Source: a virus. From it: a DNA stretch of 59,834 nt. Shown here in pieces: positions 8,344 to 16,682 of the stretch; the stretch's first letter is position 1; each line of letters starts with the position of its first letter. The notes under the pieces are model-generated. The model ran no database searches. It saw nothing but the letters and a program-made list of their open reading frames with translations, and had not been told where the DNA came from. The stretch is from positions 1 to 59,834 of the IMG/VR virus record IMGVR_UViG_3300048433_000120. One strand, given 5' to 3'. The position numbers and the translations under genes were made by a program.

Positions 8344-9234
8344 TTATACTCCTTCAATATGTCTAGCATATTCTTCTAGTGGCACATTTAGTCTTTTAGC
8401 TATTGCTACTTGACTAGGTGTCAACTTAATTTTGCGTGATGATTTTTTACCACTAGCCCCTCGGCTAGAAGCAGCGACCTGTTGCACGGGGGCAGGTTGC
8501 TCGTTAGAAAACTTGTGTGGGAAATTTTCAGCCATGCGTTTATCAACTTGAGAATAGTAATTATCAGAAGTCGGATCAACACCTTCCTCTACTAATTCTT
8601 TATGTATTCCAAATGCTGCAAATGTCATTGCTTGGTCATCTCCAAACCATGTGTTCTTTTCAGCCCATGCTTCAGCTTTAGGATCTGGTCCTGGAGCTTG
8701 TTCTGGCTGTAAGGTAGGTTGATAAGCCTCCACAGGAACTTCTTCTGGTTTAGCTTTTTCCCTAACTTGTTGTTGAGCTTGTAGTCTTTTAAGATTTTCA
8801 GCTTCAGCGGTAGCACGAGAAAGAACTGTAGTTGCTTCAACCACTGCTTCACTATCCCCTGCTTCTTGTGCATCTTTTAAAAGTCTCTTTGCTCCTTCAA
8901 TTTCAGATTGTACCCTGTTATCGTACTCTTTGAAAAGCGAAGTATCAGAATTTTTTAATTTTTCTTTTAAACTAGTCGCTGTTTGATTAACACTTTGAGC
9001 ATAGTTAACAGCTTCATCTCGCTGTCTTTCTGCTTCTCGCATCTTATAAGTTAACTTATCGATACGCTTTTGCACTGAATCAGAAATCGCATCTAATTCA
9101 TCTTTTACTTCTTCTACAGGAGCTTCTTCTTCGACTACTTCGTCTTTAATCGAATCGTCTACATCTGCTTCCCGTATATCAACTTCCCCTTCGGGAAGTT
9201 CTAATTCTATTTTTTCGGCTTCGTTATTTTGCAT
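8344..9234 (-). CDS. Capsid scaffolding protein
   Basis: 296 residues: acidic N-terminus (about 1-45, rich in Glu/Asp), long coiled coil (about 50-165, with KRIDKLTYKMREAERQRDEA), Pro/Gln linker, conserved C-terminal helices (TFAAFGIHKELVEEGVDP) and a basic tail (SSRGASGKKSSRKIKL) that would contact the capsid shell. This layout is typical of podovirus scaffolds. It sits directly upstream of the capsid gene set. Confidence 0.8.
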   Translation of the reverse strand: MQNNEAEKIELELPEGEVDIREADVDDSIKDEVVEEEAPVEEVKDELDAISDSVQKRIDKLTYKMREAERQRDEAVNYAQSVNQTATSLKEKLKNSDTSLFKEYDNRVQSEIEGAKRLLKDAQEAGDSEAVVEATTVLSRATAEAENLKRLQAQQQVREKAKPEEVPVEAYQPTLQPEQAPGPDPKAEAWAEKNTWFGDDQAMTFAAFGIHKELVEEGVDPTSDNYYSQVDKRMAENFPHKFSNEQPAPVQQVAASSRGASGKKSSRKIKLTPSQVAIAKRLNVPLEEYARHIEGV

Positions 9235-9252
9235 GAGTCCTCCTCAAGTTTG

Positions 9253-9705
9253 TTATGATAAAATTGCTTCTGGGTCATCGATACAAGCTAAGATTTCGTC
9301 ATCATTTAAAAGACGCATATCGCCACCTTCTATTTGAAAACGAGCTCCAGCATATCGACCGAAGATAACCCAATCACCTTCTTTACACCAAGCTCCTTCT
9401 GGAAACTTATGTGGATCACTATAAGCGTCAGGTCCTGTAGCTACTACATAACCAACAACAGTCGCTAACCTTTCCTTATCGACCGTTTGTTTTGCTATAT
9501 GTATTCCACCTTTAGTTACCGCTTTAGGGCTGAAAGGTAATATTAAAATTCGATACCCAGTTGGACGGGGTAAAGAACTTGCATGAGAGTCTACATTATC
9601 AGGAGTAATTGTTGGCTCTGAAGCTAATTCTGCTTTAGCCATACCATTACTACCGAAATTATCTACCCTATCTGGAACAGTTGTTGTTTCGACTTTACTA
9701 GTCAT
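9253..9705 (-). CDS. GroES-like co-chaperonin
   Basis: 150 residues from the ATG at 9705, which has GGAGG six bases ahead. After an acidic, probably unstructured N-terminus, residues ~45-150 follow the Cpn10 pattern: GYRILILPFSP at the barrel start, KGGIHIA with a mobile-loop-like segment, GYVVATGPDAY, CKEGDWVIFGRYAGARFQI and DDEILACIDD. It should cap the host GroEL for capsid folding, as gp31 does in T4. No GroEL gene is in the window. It lies between portal and scaffold genes. Overlaps the upstream gene by eight bases. Confidence 0.8.
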   Translation of the reverse strand: MTSKVETTTVPDRVDNFGSNGMAKAELASEPTITPDNVDSHASSLPRPTGYRILILPFSPKAVTKGGIHIAKQTVDKERLATVVGYVVATGPDAYSDPHKFPEGAWCKEGDWVIFGRYAGARFQIEGGDMRLLNDDEILACIDDPEAILS

Positions 9706-9895
9706 TTGCATCCTCCATATTAGAATGTAAAGTTTGAATTTCCTGTTCACAGAAACTCAAACCTGCTATTTCACCGACTATCCTTTGGTATTGTTCAAAA
9801 TTCTCAACACTTCCAGAAGCCAACGTTTGCGTGAGAGCTTCTTTTCTCTCACGATATTTACGAAGCAAATGCTCCGTAGCTAAGATATAATCCAT
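9698..9895 (-). CDS. Small helical protein, unknown
   Basis: 65 residues, predicted helical with charged segments (EHLLRKYRERKEALTQTL). No family recognised with confidence. Small genes of this kind often lie between portal and scaffold genes in marine phages. It overlaps the co-chaperonin gene by eight bases and follows the upstream gene without a gap. Confidence 0.5.
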   Translation of the reverse strand: MDYILATEHLLRKYRERKEALTQTLASGSVENFEQYQRIVGEIAGLSFCEQEIQTLHSNMEDAND

Positions 9896-10108
9896 TTATT
9901 TAATGTAGTTATACCAAAGAAGTCCTTTTGTTTGTCCGTAAGAAGCTTTTACTTTAGATTCTTTACCAACAACGTTACCTTTTGCGTCTGTATTCACTTC
10001 ACCAGCAGTAACAGATTGCGTTTTAGTGTTATCAACCATAACTGGTTCACTAGGTGCAGGTCTGTTTACTTTTTTAGAAGGAGACGGGTAATCTTTATTT
10101 CTATGCAT
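9896..10108 (-). CDS. Small basic protein, unknown
   Basis: 70 residues, polar and Pro/Lys/Asn-rich N-terminus (DYPSPSKKVNRPAPSEPVMV), ending GLLWYNYIK. No recognised domain. It has a GGAGAATA ribosome site overlapping the portal stop region, so it is co-expressed with the portal gene. It could be a minor head protein; this rests on context only. Confidence 0.5.
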   Translation of the reverse strand: MHRNKDYPSPSKKVNRPAPSEPVMVDNTKTQSVTAGEVNTDAKGNVVGKESKVKASYGQTKGLLWYNYIK

Positions 10109-10109
10109 A

Positions 10110-12536
10110 TTATTCTCCGTTTTGTTTTCGAGTTTCTCGAACCGTTTTAACTAATTCCGTATAGTTCTTTTCTGCATCAACTTTAGCTCTTTGCTCTAGT
10201 TCTTGCAAGTCTATTGCGGCTTTAGTATCTTGTACGCGTAAATCTGCTTCGATCTTTTCACGTTTAATTTGTGCATCTAGTTCAGCCTTCATAGCGGCTA
10301 GTTGTGCATCTCTTTGATCGTCGCCTTCTTTTTGCATCAACTGTTCTCTTTCAAGTTGTAACTGTTGTTCGAACATCTGTCTTTGTGGATCTGGTGTTTG
10401 CATTGCTGCTGCCATCGCTTGTGCTTGACCTGTAACTTGTTGTGTTGCCGCTTGTGCCATTAATGCGATCTCATTCATCATCTCAGGCGGCATTTGTCCT
10501 GTTTGTACTTCTGGTAATGGTTGACCCATCGCTTGTTCTATTTGTAATCTATATAACATCGCTTGGTGTTCTTGTATATTTGCACCTATTGCTTGCATCG
10601 CTACTGGGTTTTGTTTTACCATCGGATTTTGTAAAAAAGCACTATGTGCTGCTATATAAGCTTCGTGATTTTGAAACTCATAAGCTCTAATCGGTGTTCC
10701 TGTTAAAACTGCTTGTTGTTCACTAATAGGATCACGTGGTGGTACTTCTTTTTCAGGTGGAAGGAGTGCATCAATATCTTTTATATTTAATGCGATATAC
10801 ATTTTCTTATACGACTCACGTAAGTCATGTAGTTGAGGTGCGGCTTGTGCCATTTGTAATTGTGTCTGAGCTAATGTAATTCTTTGCGTCATACTAAAGA
10901 TATTAGGGTCAGAAACAGGTATAACGTCTACAGAACCATCGAAATCTTGTTTAAATACGTTTTCGGAAGCACCTTGTACTTGATAAGGGTATTCAGGCGG
11001 TAAAAACTCACCAAATACTCTTTTTAGTATTTTAAACTCACATCTTTGTGCGTAATGTAATCTTTTATGGATTGCGGACATCACTCGTTGTCCTTTTTCC
11101 ATCAATGCTACGGTTGTGCCTACGGGAGCTTCGGAATTACCATCGCCTGTCGGATCTTCTACCGTTGCTGCAAATCTTTTACCTGAATCAACTAAAGCAC
11201 CTAGTAATGTAGTTAATGTACCACTTGGCTCTTTATACGGTAGTGGTAGAAATGCGTCTGCTAACCGACCTCCAGGAGCATCGACATCACGCCACTCTCC
11301 AGGTTGTAATGGATCATCATGACGTTGAATATTTAGTCCTCGTGATTTAAATCCTGCGGGTAAATTAGAAAGCGTACCTGCATCAATCAACTGTCGTAAA
11401 ATAGAAGTAACTGATTTAGTTAATCCACCCATCATATGAATTAAACCAAAACCATAAAAACCTAATCCTGGAAGAAACTTATAATGAGTAAAATATTCAA
11501 TCTTTTTACGCATAGGATCGTTTTGATCGTAATTAGGTCTAATCGCTAATACTTTATTATTATCTTTACAGATAGTAACGATATAAGGTAACGCTAATCC
11601 TGTTTCTTCACCGTTAGCGTCTACATCTTCGAAGCCTTCGAGGTCTAAATTCACGTGCATTTCTAATAATGTAAATTCTTCGTCGCTTACGGTTCTGGTT
11701 AAGCCTTGAAGTTCGTCAATTTTATCATCTACTTCGGTTAAATCAGGATTACTGGTCGGAGACATCATATCGGTGTCTTTATAGAACCCAGAGATTTGTA
11801 ATTTACGTAATTCGTTCTCGTTCATATGAATTACGTGGGTAATTCTTGGTGCGGTAAGTAAATCTACTGCGTAATACGGAACAACAAGGTGTTCTGACTT
11901 AACAAAACGTGCAACAGCACGTCCTAACGCAGGATCGTAGTAAACTTTTTTGAAAGATGAGCCTGAAAGCGGCAAATAAAAGAGTAATTGATCCATTTCT
12001 GGGTCATATTCTTCCATTTTGTACGTAATTTGGTAATTCATGAAGTTTTTTACACGATTTGCCTTTTCCATCTTGGCATTGTCGGTAATTCCTAAAACTT
12101 CTGTATCTACAGGTCCACCTGCGGGTAACATTTCTTTATAAGCTTGGGCTTGGAACTGTGTTACTGCTTCAGCAAGGATCGGATGGTGTACTCCTGAAGC
12201 TCCAGCGAAAGGTTGTGATCTAGAATCTGAATTTATACCTAATAATTCTAAACCTTCACTGTAAGTTTGAAACCAATCGTCTCTAGAATCTAAATCTTCT
12301 TCGTAAGATGAAACTAATTCTGCAGCAATAGTATTTAATTCACGGTCGTCTAAAACTTCTGCTAAGTTTTCGCCAAACTTAGACGGTGTTTCTTCTTCCA
12401 TATCGCTGCCACGTACAATAGAACCGTCAGGCTGAACGAAAAGCTCAGTTTCTTCGTCGGGTTGCTGTACTAATTCTAGTTCGATTGGGTCTTCAGAACT
12501 AGAACGCATAGGAATTGGTTGTTTTTCAATAGCCAT
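10110..12536 (-). CDS. Portal protein
   Basis: 808 residues, in the size range of large podovirus portals. Recognisable portal features: acidic N-terminus, SRSQPFAGASGVHHPILAEA with FQAQAYKEMLP, FYLPLSGSSFKKVYYDP (wing/stem region), GFYGFGLIHMMGG with LIDAGTLSNLP, and a Gln-rich C-terminal coiled coil (about 700-800) that probably forms the barrel. It makes the dodecameric DNA entry ring to which the terminase docks. It lies 26 bases downstream of the terminase large subunit gene. Confidence 0.85.
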   Translation of the reverse strand: MAIEKQPIPMRSSSEDPIELELVQQPDEETELFVQPDGSIVRGSDMEEETPSKFGENLAEVLDDRELNTIAAELVSSYEEDLDSRDDWFQTYSEGLELLGINSDSRSQPFAGASGVHHPILAEAVTQFQAQAYKEMLPAGGPVDTEVLGITDNAKMEKANRVKNFMNYQITYKMEEYDPEMDQLLFYLPLSGSSFKKVYYDPALGRAVARFVKSEHLVVPYYAVDLLTAPRITHVIHMNENELRKLQISGFYKDTDMMSPTSNPDLTEVDDKIDELQGLTRTVSDEEFTLLEMHVNLDLEGFEDVDANGEETGLALPYIVTICKDNNKVLAIRPNYDQNDPMRKKIEYFTHYKFLPGLGFYGFGLIHMMGGLTKSVTSILRQLIDAGTLSNLPAGFKSRGLNIQRHDDPLQPGEWRDVDAPGGRLADAFLPLPYKEPSGTLTTLLGALVDSGKRFAATVEDPTGDGNSEAPVGTTVALMEKGQRVMSAIHKRLHYAQRCEFKILKRVFGEFLPPEYPYQVQGASENVFKQDFDGSVDVIPVSDPNIFSMTQRITLAQTQLQMAQAAPQLHDLRESYKKMYIALNIKDIDALLPPEKEVPPRDPISEQQAVLTGTPIRAYEFQNHEAYIAAHSAFLQNPMVKQNPVAMQAIGANIQEHQAMLYRLQIEQAMGQPLPEVQTGQMPPEMMNEIALMAQAATQQVTGQAQAMAAAMQTPDPQRQMFEQQLQLEREQLMQKEGDDQRDAQLAAMKAELDAQIKREKIEADLRVQDTKAAIDLQELEQRAKVDAEKNYTELVKTVRETRKQNGE

Positions 12537-12562
12537 GGTAATACATCATAGTATGATTTTCC

Positions 12563-14089
12563 TCAATAATAAACCCTTTCACCTTGATAGGGTTCTTCCT
12601 CTTCAAAATAATCACTCGAAAGTGTTAAAAACCCGCCTTCCCTGAACCTAGCTAACGCTAAAGTTGTTGCATCTACTAAGTCATCGTTCTCACCGTTCGG
12701 GAAATCAGAAACTTCATCCATAAGTTCTTCACCCCACCTGTTATCTGGAATCCAAACACGTCCGTCTTGGAAAATAGGAGAGACAGAATTTAGCCTAGCT
12801 ATTTTATCTTGCCCTTTTCCAGGAGAAAAAGTATTTACAGGAATACCGATTCTACGTAATTCTTGTACTAATGGCAAACCACTAGCTTTCGCTTCAATAA
12901 TAATTGTATCAGGTTGCCAATAATCATATAAACGTAATGCTTCAGCTTTTAGTTCAGGAAAATCATAACGTTCTTTTACACAATCAATCAAAATTAAGTG
13001 AGCTTCGTCACCGTGATAATGTTCTTCACCGATTCTACCTTCAGGATAAAAAACTCCCCACGTTGTAATAGCTGTGTAGTCAGCTCTTTCTGATTTTAAA
13101 AACGCTGTATCAAAACTTTGTATAAGGTAATCACATTTAGGCGGCTTTTCTTCGTCCCAAATCATAAACCAATCTTTAGGTATAATTGAAATACCTTCAC
13201 CCGTAGGTCTTTGCATGTATTGAGCCGCCCATTTTCCTGGACTAACCGATGCTTTTATACTTTCTAGTTCTTCTAGTTTCCAAAAATTATCCCATAAGGG
13301 TTTACCGCTTGGTAATATTGCAGGAAACTCAATGACTTCCCATTGGTCTGCTCCAGGATCTTGTGCCATTTTCTTAACTAACCGTCCTGTAAGGTCTTTT
13401 TTATTCCAACGGGTCATTACAATAACGATTGCTCCTCCAGGTTGTAACCTTTGTCGCGGACCTGACATAAACCATTCGTAAGCTTCTTCCATAGCTTTAT
13501 CGGACATAGCGTCTTGTTCCGAATGTGGATCGTCAATAATAAATAAATCCGCACCCCTTCCTGCTAATGCACCACCAATACCTGCCGCGTAATATTCACC
13601 GCCTTTATTCGTTAACCATTTACCTGCGGAACGACTATCTGCTTTTAGTTCTGTTTCAGGAAATAAAGCCGCGTATTCTTCTCCGTCAATTAAATCCCTA
13701 ACTTTACGTCCAAAGTTAACCGCAAGGTCAGCGGTATGGGTTGCTTCTATAATTTTTAATTTAGGATTTTTTCCTAAAAGGTACGCAGGGAACAAATGTG
13801 ATGCAAACTCAGACTTTGTATGTCTAGGCGGCATATTAATAATTAAACGTTTAAGTTTACCTGTAGCAATATCGTCAAAAGCTTTAGCCATTTTAACGTG
13901 GTGATCACCGTTAATAAACTCAGCCCATATAGATTTAACAAAATCCATAAAGGTGCTTGTGGCTTTTTCTTGGAATTCACGTTTTTCTAGTTCTTCTAAA
14001 AGAATCGTAAATTCTTTAGCTTCTGCTTTAGATAAATGAGAAACATCGATTTCCCGTAAAGCTGCTAACTTATCTGCGTTAGAAGTCAT
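12563..14089 (-). CDS. Terminase large subunit
   Basis: 508 residues. Packaging ATPase and headful nuclease. Walker A-like NMPPRHTKSE (about 85-94), Walker B IIDD (184-187) with DPHSEQD, coupling segment MTRWNKKDLTGRL, and an RNase H-type nuclease domain with SFDTAF, IIEAKASG and the acidic DDLVDATTLALARF near the C-terminus. The usual glycine in the MPPRHGKS loop is a threonine. The start overlaps the upstream gene by four bases (ATGA). Confidence 0.92.
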   Translation of the reverse strand: MTSNADKLAALREIDVSHLSKAEAKEFTILLEELEKREFQEKATSTFMDFVKSIWAEFINGDHHVKMAKAFDDIATGKLKRLIINMPPRHTKSEFASHLFPAYLLGKNPKLKIIEATHTADLAVNFGRKVRDLIDGEEYAALFPETELKADSRSAGKWLTNKGGEYYAAGIGGALAGRGADLFIIDDPHSEQDAMSDKAMEEAYEWFMSGPRQRLQPGGAIVIVMTRWNKKDLTGRLVKKMAQDPGADQWEVIEFPAILPSGKPLWDNFWKLEELESIKASVSPGKWAAQYMQRPTGEGISIIPKDWFMIWDEEKPPKCDYLIQSFDTAFLKSERADYTAITTWGVFYPEGRIGEEHYHGDEAHLILIDCVKERYDFPELKAEALRLYDYWQPDTIIIEAKASGLPLVQELRRIGIPVNTFSPGKGQDKIARLNSVSPIFQDGRVWIPDNRWGEELMDEVSDFPNGENDDLVDATTLALARFREGGFLTLSSDYFEEEEPYQGERVYY

Positions 14090-15198
14090 TCGTTATACTT
14101 TCGTAATTCGTACATCCTTTTATAAATATCTTCAAAAGGTATTTCTTCAATTATATCTAAAGTTTCTTCGGGAGATAGTGAAATCACTGTATCTGATTCA
14201 CCGAGTTTTCCAAAACCTTTTCTAGTTGGATAACGTAAAGAATCAAAACCGAGATCAGCTATAGTTGTATTAAGTTCGTCTGAAAAACCATGCGGGAAAT
14301 ACATATTTTCATTAGCTTTATTTCTTGATAAACCTTGTAATATATATTGAGTATTAGTGTTCTCAGGTGTAGGAGCTCCTTTAGGTTGAAACTCTGCAAT
14401 AAGTTCGTCTATCCTACTTAAAGTATTTTGATCAATATTTTCTGCGTCTAATGTTTTAGAAAATCTAGGTCTAGTTAAATAAGCAGCACCTTTAGGACTT
14501 CCTTGCGACACCAAGCCTTCGGCATAATCAAAAATTCTAGGATCAGAAAAACTTCTGTTAAGGTAAACACCTCCAGGAGAAGATCCTGATGGATCAAGTT
14601 GTAAACTTTTAATACCTGTTTTCGGACTGCTGTGTACTAATAATTCTTTATTTAGTAAAGACTCGATACCTTCTTTAGCACTCAGGTCTAGTTCCCCTTG
14701 TTTAGGAGTTTTAACCGTAGGTGCTTTAGCTTGTTCTTTTACGATAGCAGCACTACGTTTTCTTTCAACTGCGTCCATCTTCTTTTTGATTTTATCTGCT
14801 GCAGTAAGAGCCGCAGATCCATCGCTCCCTTGTGCGTTACGCATTTCCCTGTCGTAATCAAATTTTAGTTTTTTGAGTTGTTCGTCGTATTTAGCGATAA
14901 GCGGACTTATCATTTCTAATAAACCCATTCCCGCTAGTTTTGCCCCGCCACCTGCTGGACCGAGGTAATCTAAATACGATAAAGCTTCACCGAACTTATC
15001 ACCACGACGTTCAGCTAGTGCTGTTGAGATTCCAGGAATAAATTCAGATATACCACGAAGGGCTTTTTTCAGCGGATCACCGCCTGTAACTTGTTGGGCT
15101 ATCGGATCTCCTTGAATATAATCAAGGTATCTATCCATGAGTCCTGAATCACCGAAACGGTTTTCTATAGGTGCTGCGATGGATTCAGGGGTAGCCAT
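14086..15198 (-). CDS. ADP-ribosyltransferase-like phage protein (putative)
   Basis: 370 residues. The N-terminal half is Ala/Gly-rich with a helical stretch at ~110-160. From ~185 the pattern LLVHSSPKTGIKSLQLDPS, GGVYLNRSF, IFDYAEGL, LGFDSLRYP and DTVISLSPEETLDII resembles the ART-like domains found in phage polyvalent and MuF-C proteins: His in strand 1, Tyr/Asn later, a C-terminal beta hairpin. Catalytic activity is uncertain. It sits next to the terminase, where co-packaged effectors are often encoded. The ATG lies 6 bases after a TATACT box, so the mRNA may be leaderless. Confidence 0.45.
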   Translation of the reverse strand: MATPESIAAPIENRFGDSGLMDRYLDYIQGDPIAQQVTGGDPLKKALRGISEFIPGISTALAERRGDKFGEALSYLDYLGPAGGGAKLAGMGLLEMISPLIAKYDEQLKKLKFDYDREMRNAQGSDGSAALTAADKIKKKMDAVERKRSAAIVKEQAKAPTVKTPKQGELDLSAKEGIESLLNKELLVHSSPKTGIKSLQLDPSGSSPGGVYLNRSFSDPRIFDYAEGLVSQGSPKGAAYLTRPRFSKTLDAENIDQNTLSRIDELIAEFQPKGAPTPENTNTQYILQGLSRNKANENMYFPHGFSDELNTTIADLGFDSLRYPTRKGFGKLGESDTVISLSPEETLDIIEEIPFEDIYKRMYELRKYNE

Positions 15199-15204
15199 CT
15201 TCGA

Positions 15205-15234
15205 AGTATAAGCTAACTACCAACAGAATGTAAA
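15205..15234 (-). promoter_or_regulatory. Promoter with -10 abutting the start codon
   Basis: Minus-strand TTTACA (15234-15229), 18-base spacer, TATACT (15210-15205), then six bases to the ATG of the ART-like gene. No Shine-Dalgarno site is present, so transcription would begin at or near the ATG. A second TTTACT box lies just upstream. Confidence 0.55.
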
Positions 15235-15253
15235 ACGTTAAGAAGTAAAGTAG

Positions 15254-15571
15254 TTAAGACGGTGAGTGGGATCCTTGGTTCGCGGTAACTTTTTTCTTAG
15301 CCCGTCGTTCCCTAGCCCTGAAATTTAGACTATCTTTCGTATTCCGTATTTCATCTTCCATGTCTTGCCAGAAAGCATCCCTGAACAACTGTTCGTGGTC
15401 CGTGGATAGTTTGGTATGAATAATTAGATCTTTATCTTTAGGAATCCAATCTTCCCAAAACTGTTTACGTTGATCTGACCATTGCCATTTGATCTCGCCT
15501 AGTTCAGGTCTAGCGTGAATGTAATACCCGAAGATTAGCGGTTCTTTGAACTTTGGTACTGTTTTTGGCAT
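15254..15571 (-). CDS. Conserved small phage protein, unknown
   Basis: 105 residues, Trp- and Lys/Arg-rich (GEIKWQWSDQRKQFWEDWI; RARERRAKKK). No domain recognised. It begins inside the upstream 46-residue gene in another frame, a dense arrangement common in phages. It is the last gene before the promoter of the ART-like gene. The basic C-terminus suggests nucleic-acid or capsid contact, but that is a guess. Confidence 0.5.
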   Translation of the reverse strand: MPKTVPKFKEPLIFGYYIHARPELGEIKWQWSDQRKQFWEDWIPKDKDLIIHTKLSTDHEQLFRDAFWQDMEDEIRNTKDSLNFRARERRAKKKVTANQGSHSPS

Positions 15572-15650
15572 CTTTCTTCCCGAATATTTTTTCCCAGTTA
15601 TCTTGGTATTGATTACCTTTTTCTGGTCTACGTTTACTTCCTTTACTCAT
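15510..15650 (-). CDS. Small MSKGS-type phage protein
   Basis: 46 residues. It starts MSKGSKRRPEKGNQYQDNWE and continues KIFGKKD, the signature of a short conserved phage protein of unknown function that commonly lies near spanin and terminase genes. Its start overlaps the end of the lipoprotein gene by eight bases, and its 3' half overlaps the next gene in another frame. Confidence 0.6.
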   Translation of the reverse strand: MSKGSKRRPEKGNQYQDNWEKIFGKKDAKNSTKVQRTANLRVLHSR

Positions 15651-15999
15651 CGTATTCCCTATAATACTCTACAATCGATAAAATGTTCTTTGTGTAGCGT
15701 GTGATCTCTGCCATATTCATCGAAAGGTTTTCGTATTGTTGTGTAGTCAACGCATAGTATGCAACCGCAGGAGCTTTACCGTCTTTAACGAGTTGTAAGT
15801 ATTCTTCCATGATCTCTGGAGTTAACACTTCAAATGTTACCTCGGTCGCTTGGATTTCCATGGGTAACGGTGGGTGGTACATCGGTGCTTGTAATGCGAT
15901 CGTATTAACATCTATCGGTTTAGCTGTAGGTAATAACGAACAACCACTGACCGCGAACATCGCAATAATACTAAATTTTTTCAATCGGTCCTTCTTCAT
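15643..15999 (-). CDS. Outer-membrane spanin-like lipoprotein (o-spanin)
   Basis: 118 residues with a lipoprotein signal: basic n-region (MKKDRLKK), hydrophobic FSIIAMFAV and lipobox VSGC with C20 as the lipidated residue. The mature part is Pro-rich at first (MYHPPLPMEIQ) and then follows a conserved phage pattern (LTPEIMEEYLQL, YYALTTQQYENLSMNMAEI). Directly upstream, overlapping by four bases, is a protein with one membrane segment plus coiled coil; together they look like an Rz/Rz1-type pair that fuses inner and outer membranes at lysis. Confidence 0.65.
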   Translation of the reverse strand: MKKDRLKKFSIIAMFAVSGCSLLPTAKPIDVNTIALQAPMYHPPLPMEIQATEVTFEVLTPEIMEEYLQLVKDGKAPAVAYYALTTQQYENLSMNMAEITRYTKNILSIVEYYREYDE

Positions 16000-16379
16000 C
16001 CACTCGGCTCCTCCTCGCTGACCGTGGTCAACTCTACAAGATTATCTATTACTCGTTTAGTACCACGGTTAACCATCTTCTCAACAAGTTTAGGTTTGTT
16101 TAGTGCAAGGTTATCCAGATCGTGCTTAGCAAATGTATTTCTTAATTTATTTACTTCACGAAGTGCGTTTTGTTTTTCAGCTTCTAACGTACCAAGACTC
16201 GCGGACAGCTGTTCTTGTTTCGCTAGGTATTGTTTGATGGATTCGTTTTGCTCGGATATTTTTGTTTCCAGGATTATCTGATTACCTTTGAGCGTGGATA
16301 TTTGGTCTAATAAGAACCACGAACCCGCCAAAGATGCCGCCAATAGACCTCCAAGAACCAAGCTAAGTTTAAAACCCAT
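15996..16379 (-). CDS. Inner-membrane spanin-like protein (i-spanin)
   Basis: 127 residues from the ATG at 16379 (MGFKLSLVLGGLLAASLAG). One N-terminal membrane segment (about 4-25) is followed by a long periplasmic coiled coil (about 30-95, LETKISEQNESIKQ and EAEKQNALREVNKLR), as in Rz. A GTG at 16424 would add 15 residues but has no ribosome site, while the ATG lies six bases behind a TATACT box. It overlaps the lipoprotein gene by four bases. The lysozyme is encoded about 20 kb away on the circular map. Confidence 0.6.
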   Translation of the reverse strand: MGFKLSLVLGGLLAASLAGSWFLLDQISTLKGNQIILETKISEQNESIKQYLAKQEQLSASLGTLEAEKQNALREVNKLRNTFAKHDLDNLALNKPKLVEKMVNRGTKRVIDNLVELTTVSEEEPSG

Positions 16380-16385
16380 CTCAAA

Positions 16386-16413
16386 AGTATAATCGTAAAA
16401 AATTTTTTCGCAA
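16386..16413 (-). promoter_or_regulatory. Promoter with -10 abutting i-spanin start
   Basis: TTGCGA (16413-16408), 16-base spacer, TATACT (16391-16386), six bases, then the ATG at 16379. Same geometry as the promoter at 15205-15234 and as the one at 22531, suggesting a leaderless transcript for the lysis pair. Confidence 0.5.
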
Positions 16414-16424
16414 AATTTTTTCAC

Positions 16425-16641
16425 TAGGGACTTATTTGTAAACTACTTGCAAAAGAGAGCCCAACACCAAGGGAGGGCGGGTGGGACCCGCGACTCGCAC
16501 GAAAAGGGGGGTATGGGGGTCTGTGATGCAGTGTACGGTGGTCTTGGGGTAGGGTCGATAGCTATGGATCAAGGGTGGGACTTGGTCAAGGGTCAGTATA
16601 GAGGGAGCGATTCGTGCGACTGATCATTGAATCGTAGGCAT
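16425..16641. other. Non-coding G-rich spacer near terminase genes
   Basis: No convincing gene. Unlike most of the window, the plus strand here is G-rich, with runs of 6, 5, 4 and 3 G (16506-16511, 16515-16519, 16546-16549, 16552-16554) and repeated AAGGGT words. Two copies of the GCGA(C/T)TCG(C/T)(A/G)CGA motif flank it, at 16490-16502 and 16607-16620. It is a candidate packaging or replication site. Confidence 0.5.
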
Positions 16642-16667
16642 AAAAAAGCCCACTGAGTAGTGGGCTT
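16642..16667 (-). terminator. Rho-independent terminator
   Basis: Perfect 9-bp stem AAGCCCACT / AGTGGGCTT (16667-16659 with 16654-16646) with a four-base loop, followed by a T run on the minus strand. It lies 16 bases after the stop of the 123-residue gene. Confidence 0.85.
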
Positions 16668-16682
16668 AGGTGGGTGACAGTC

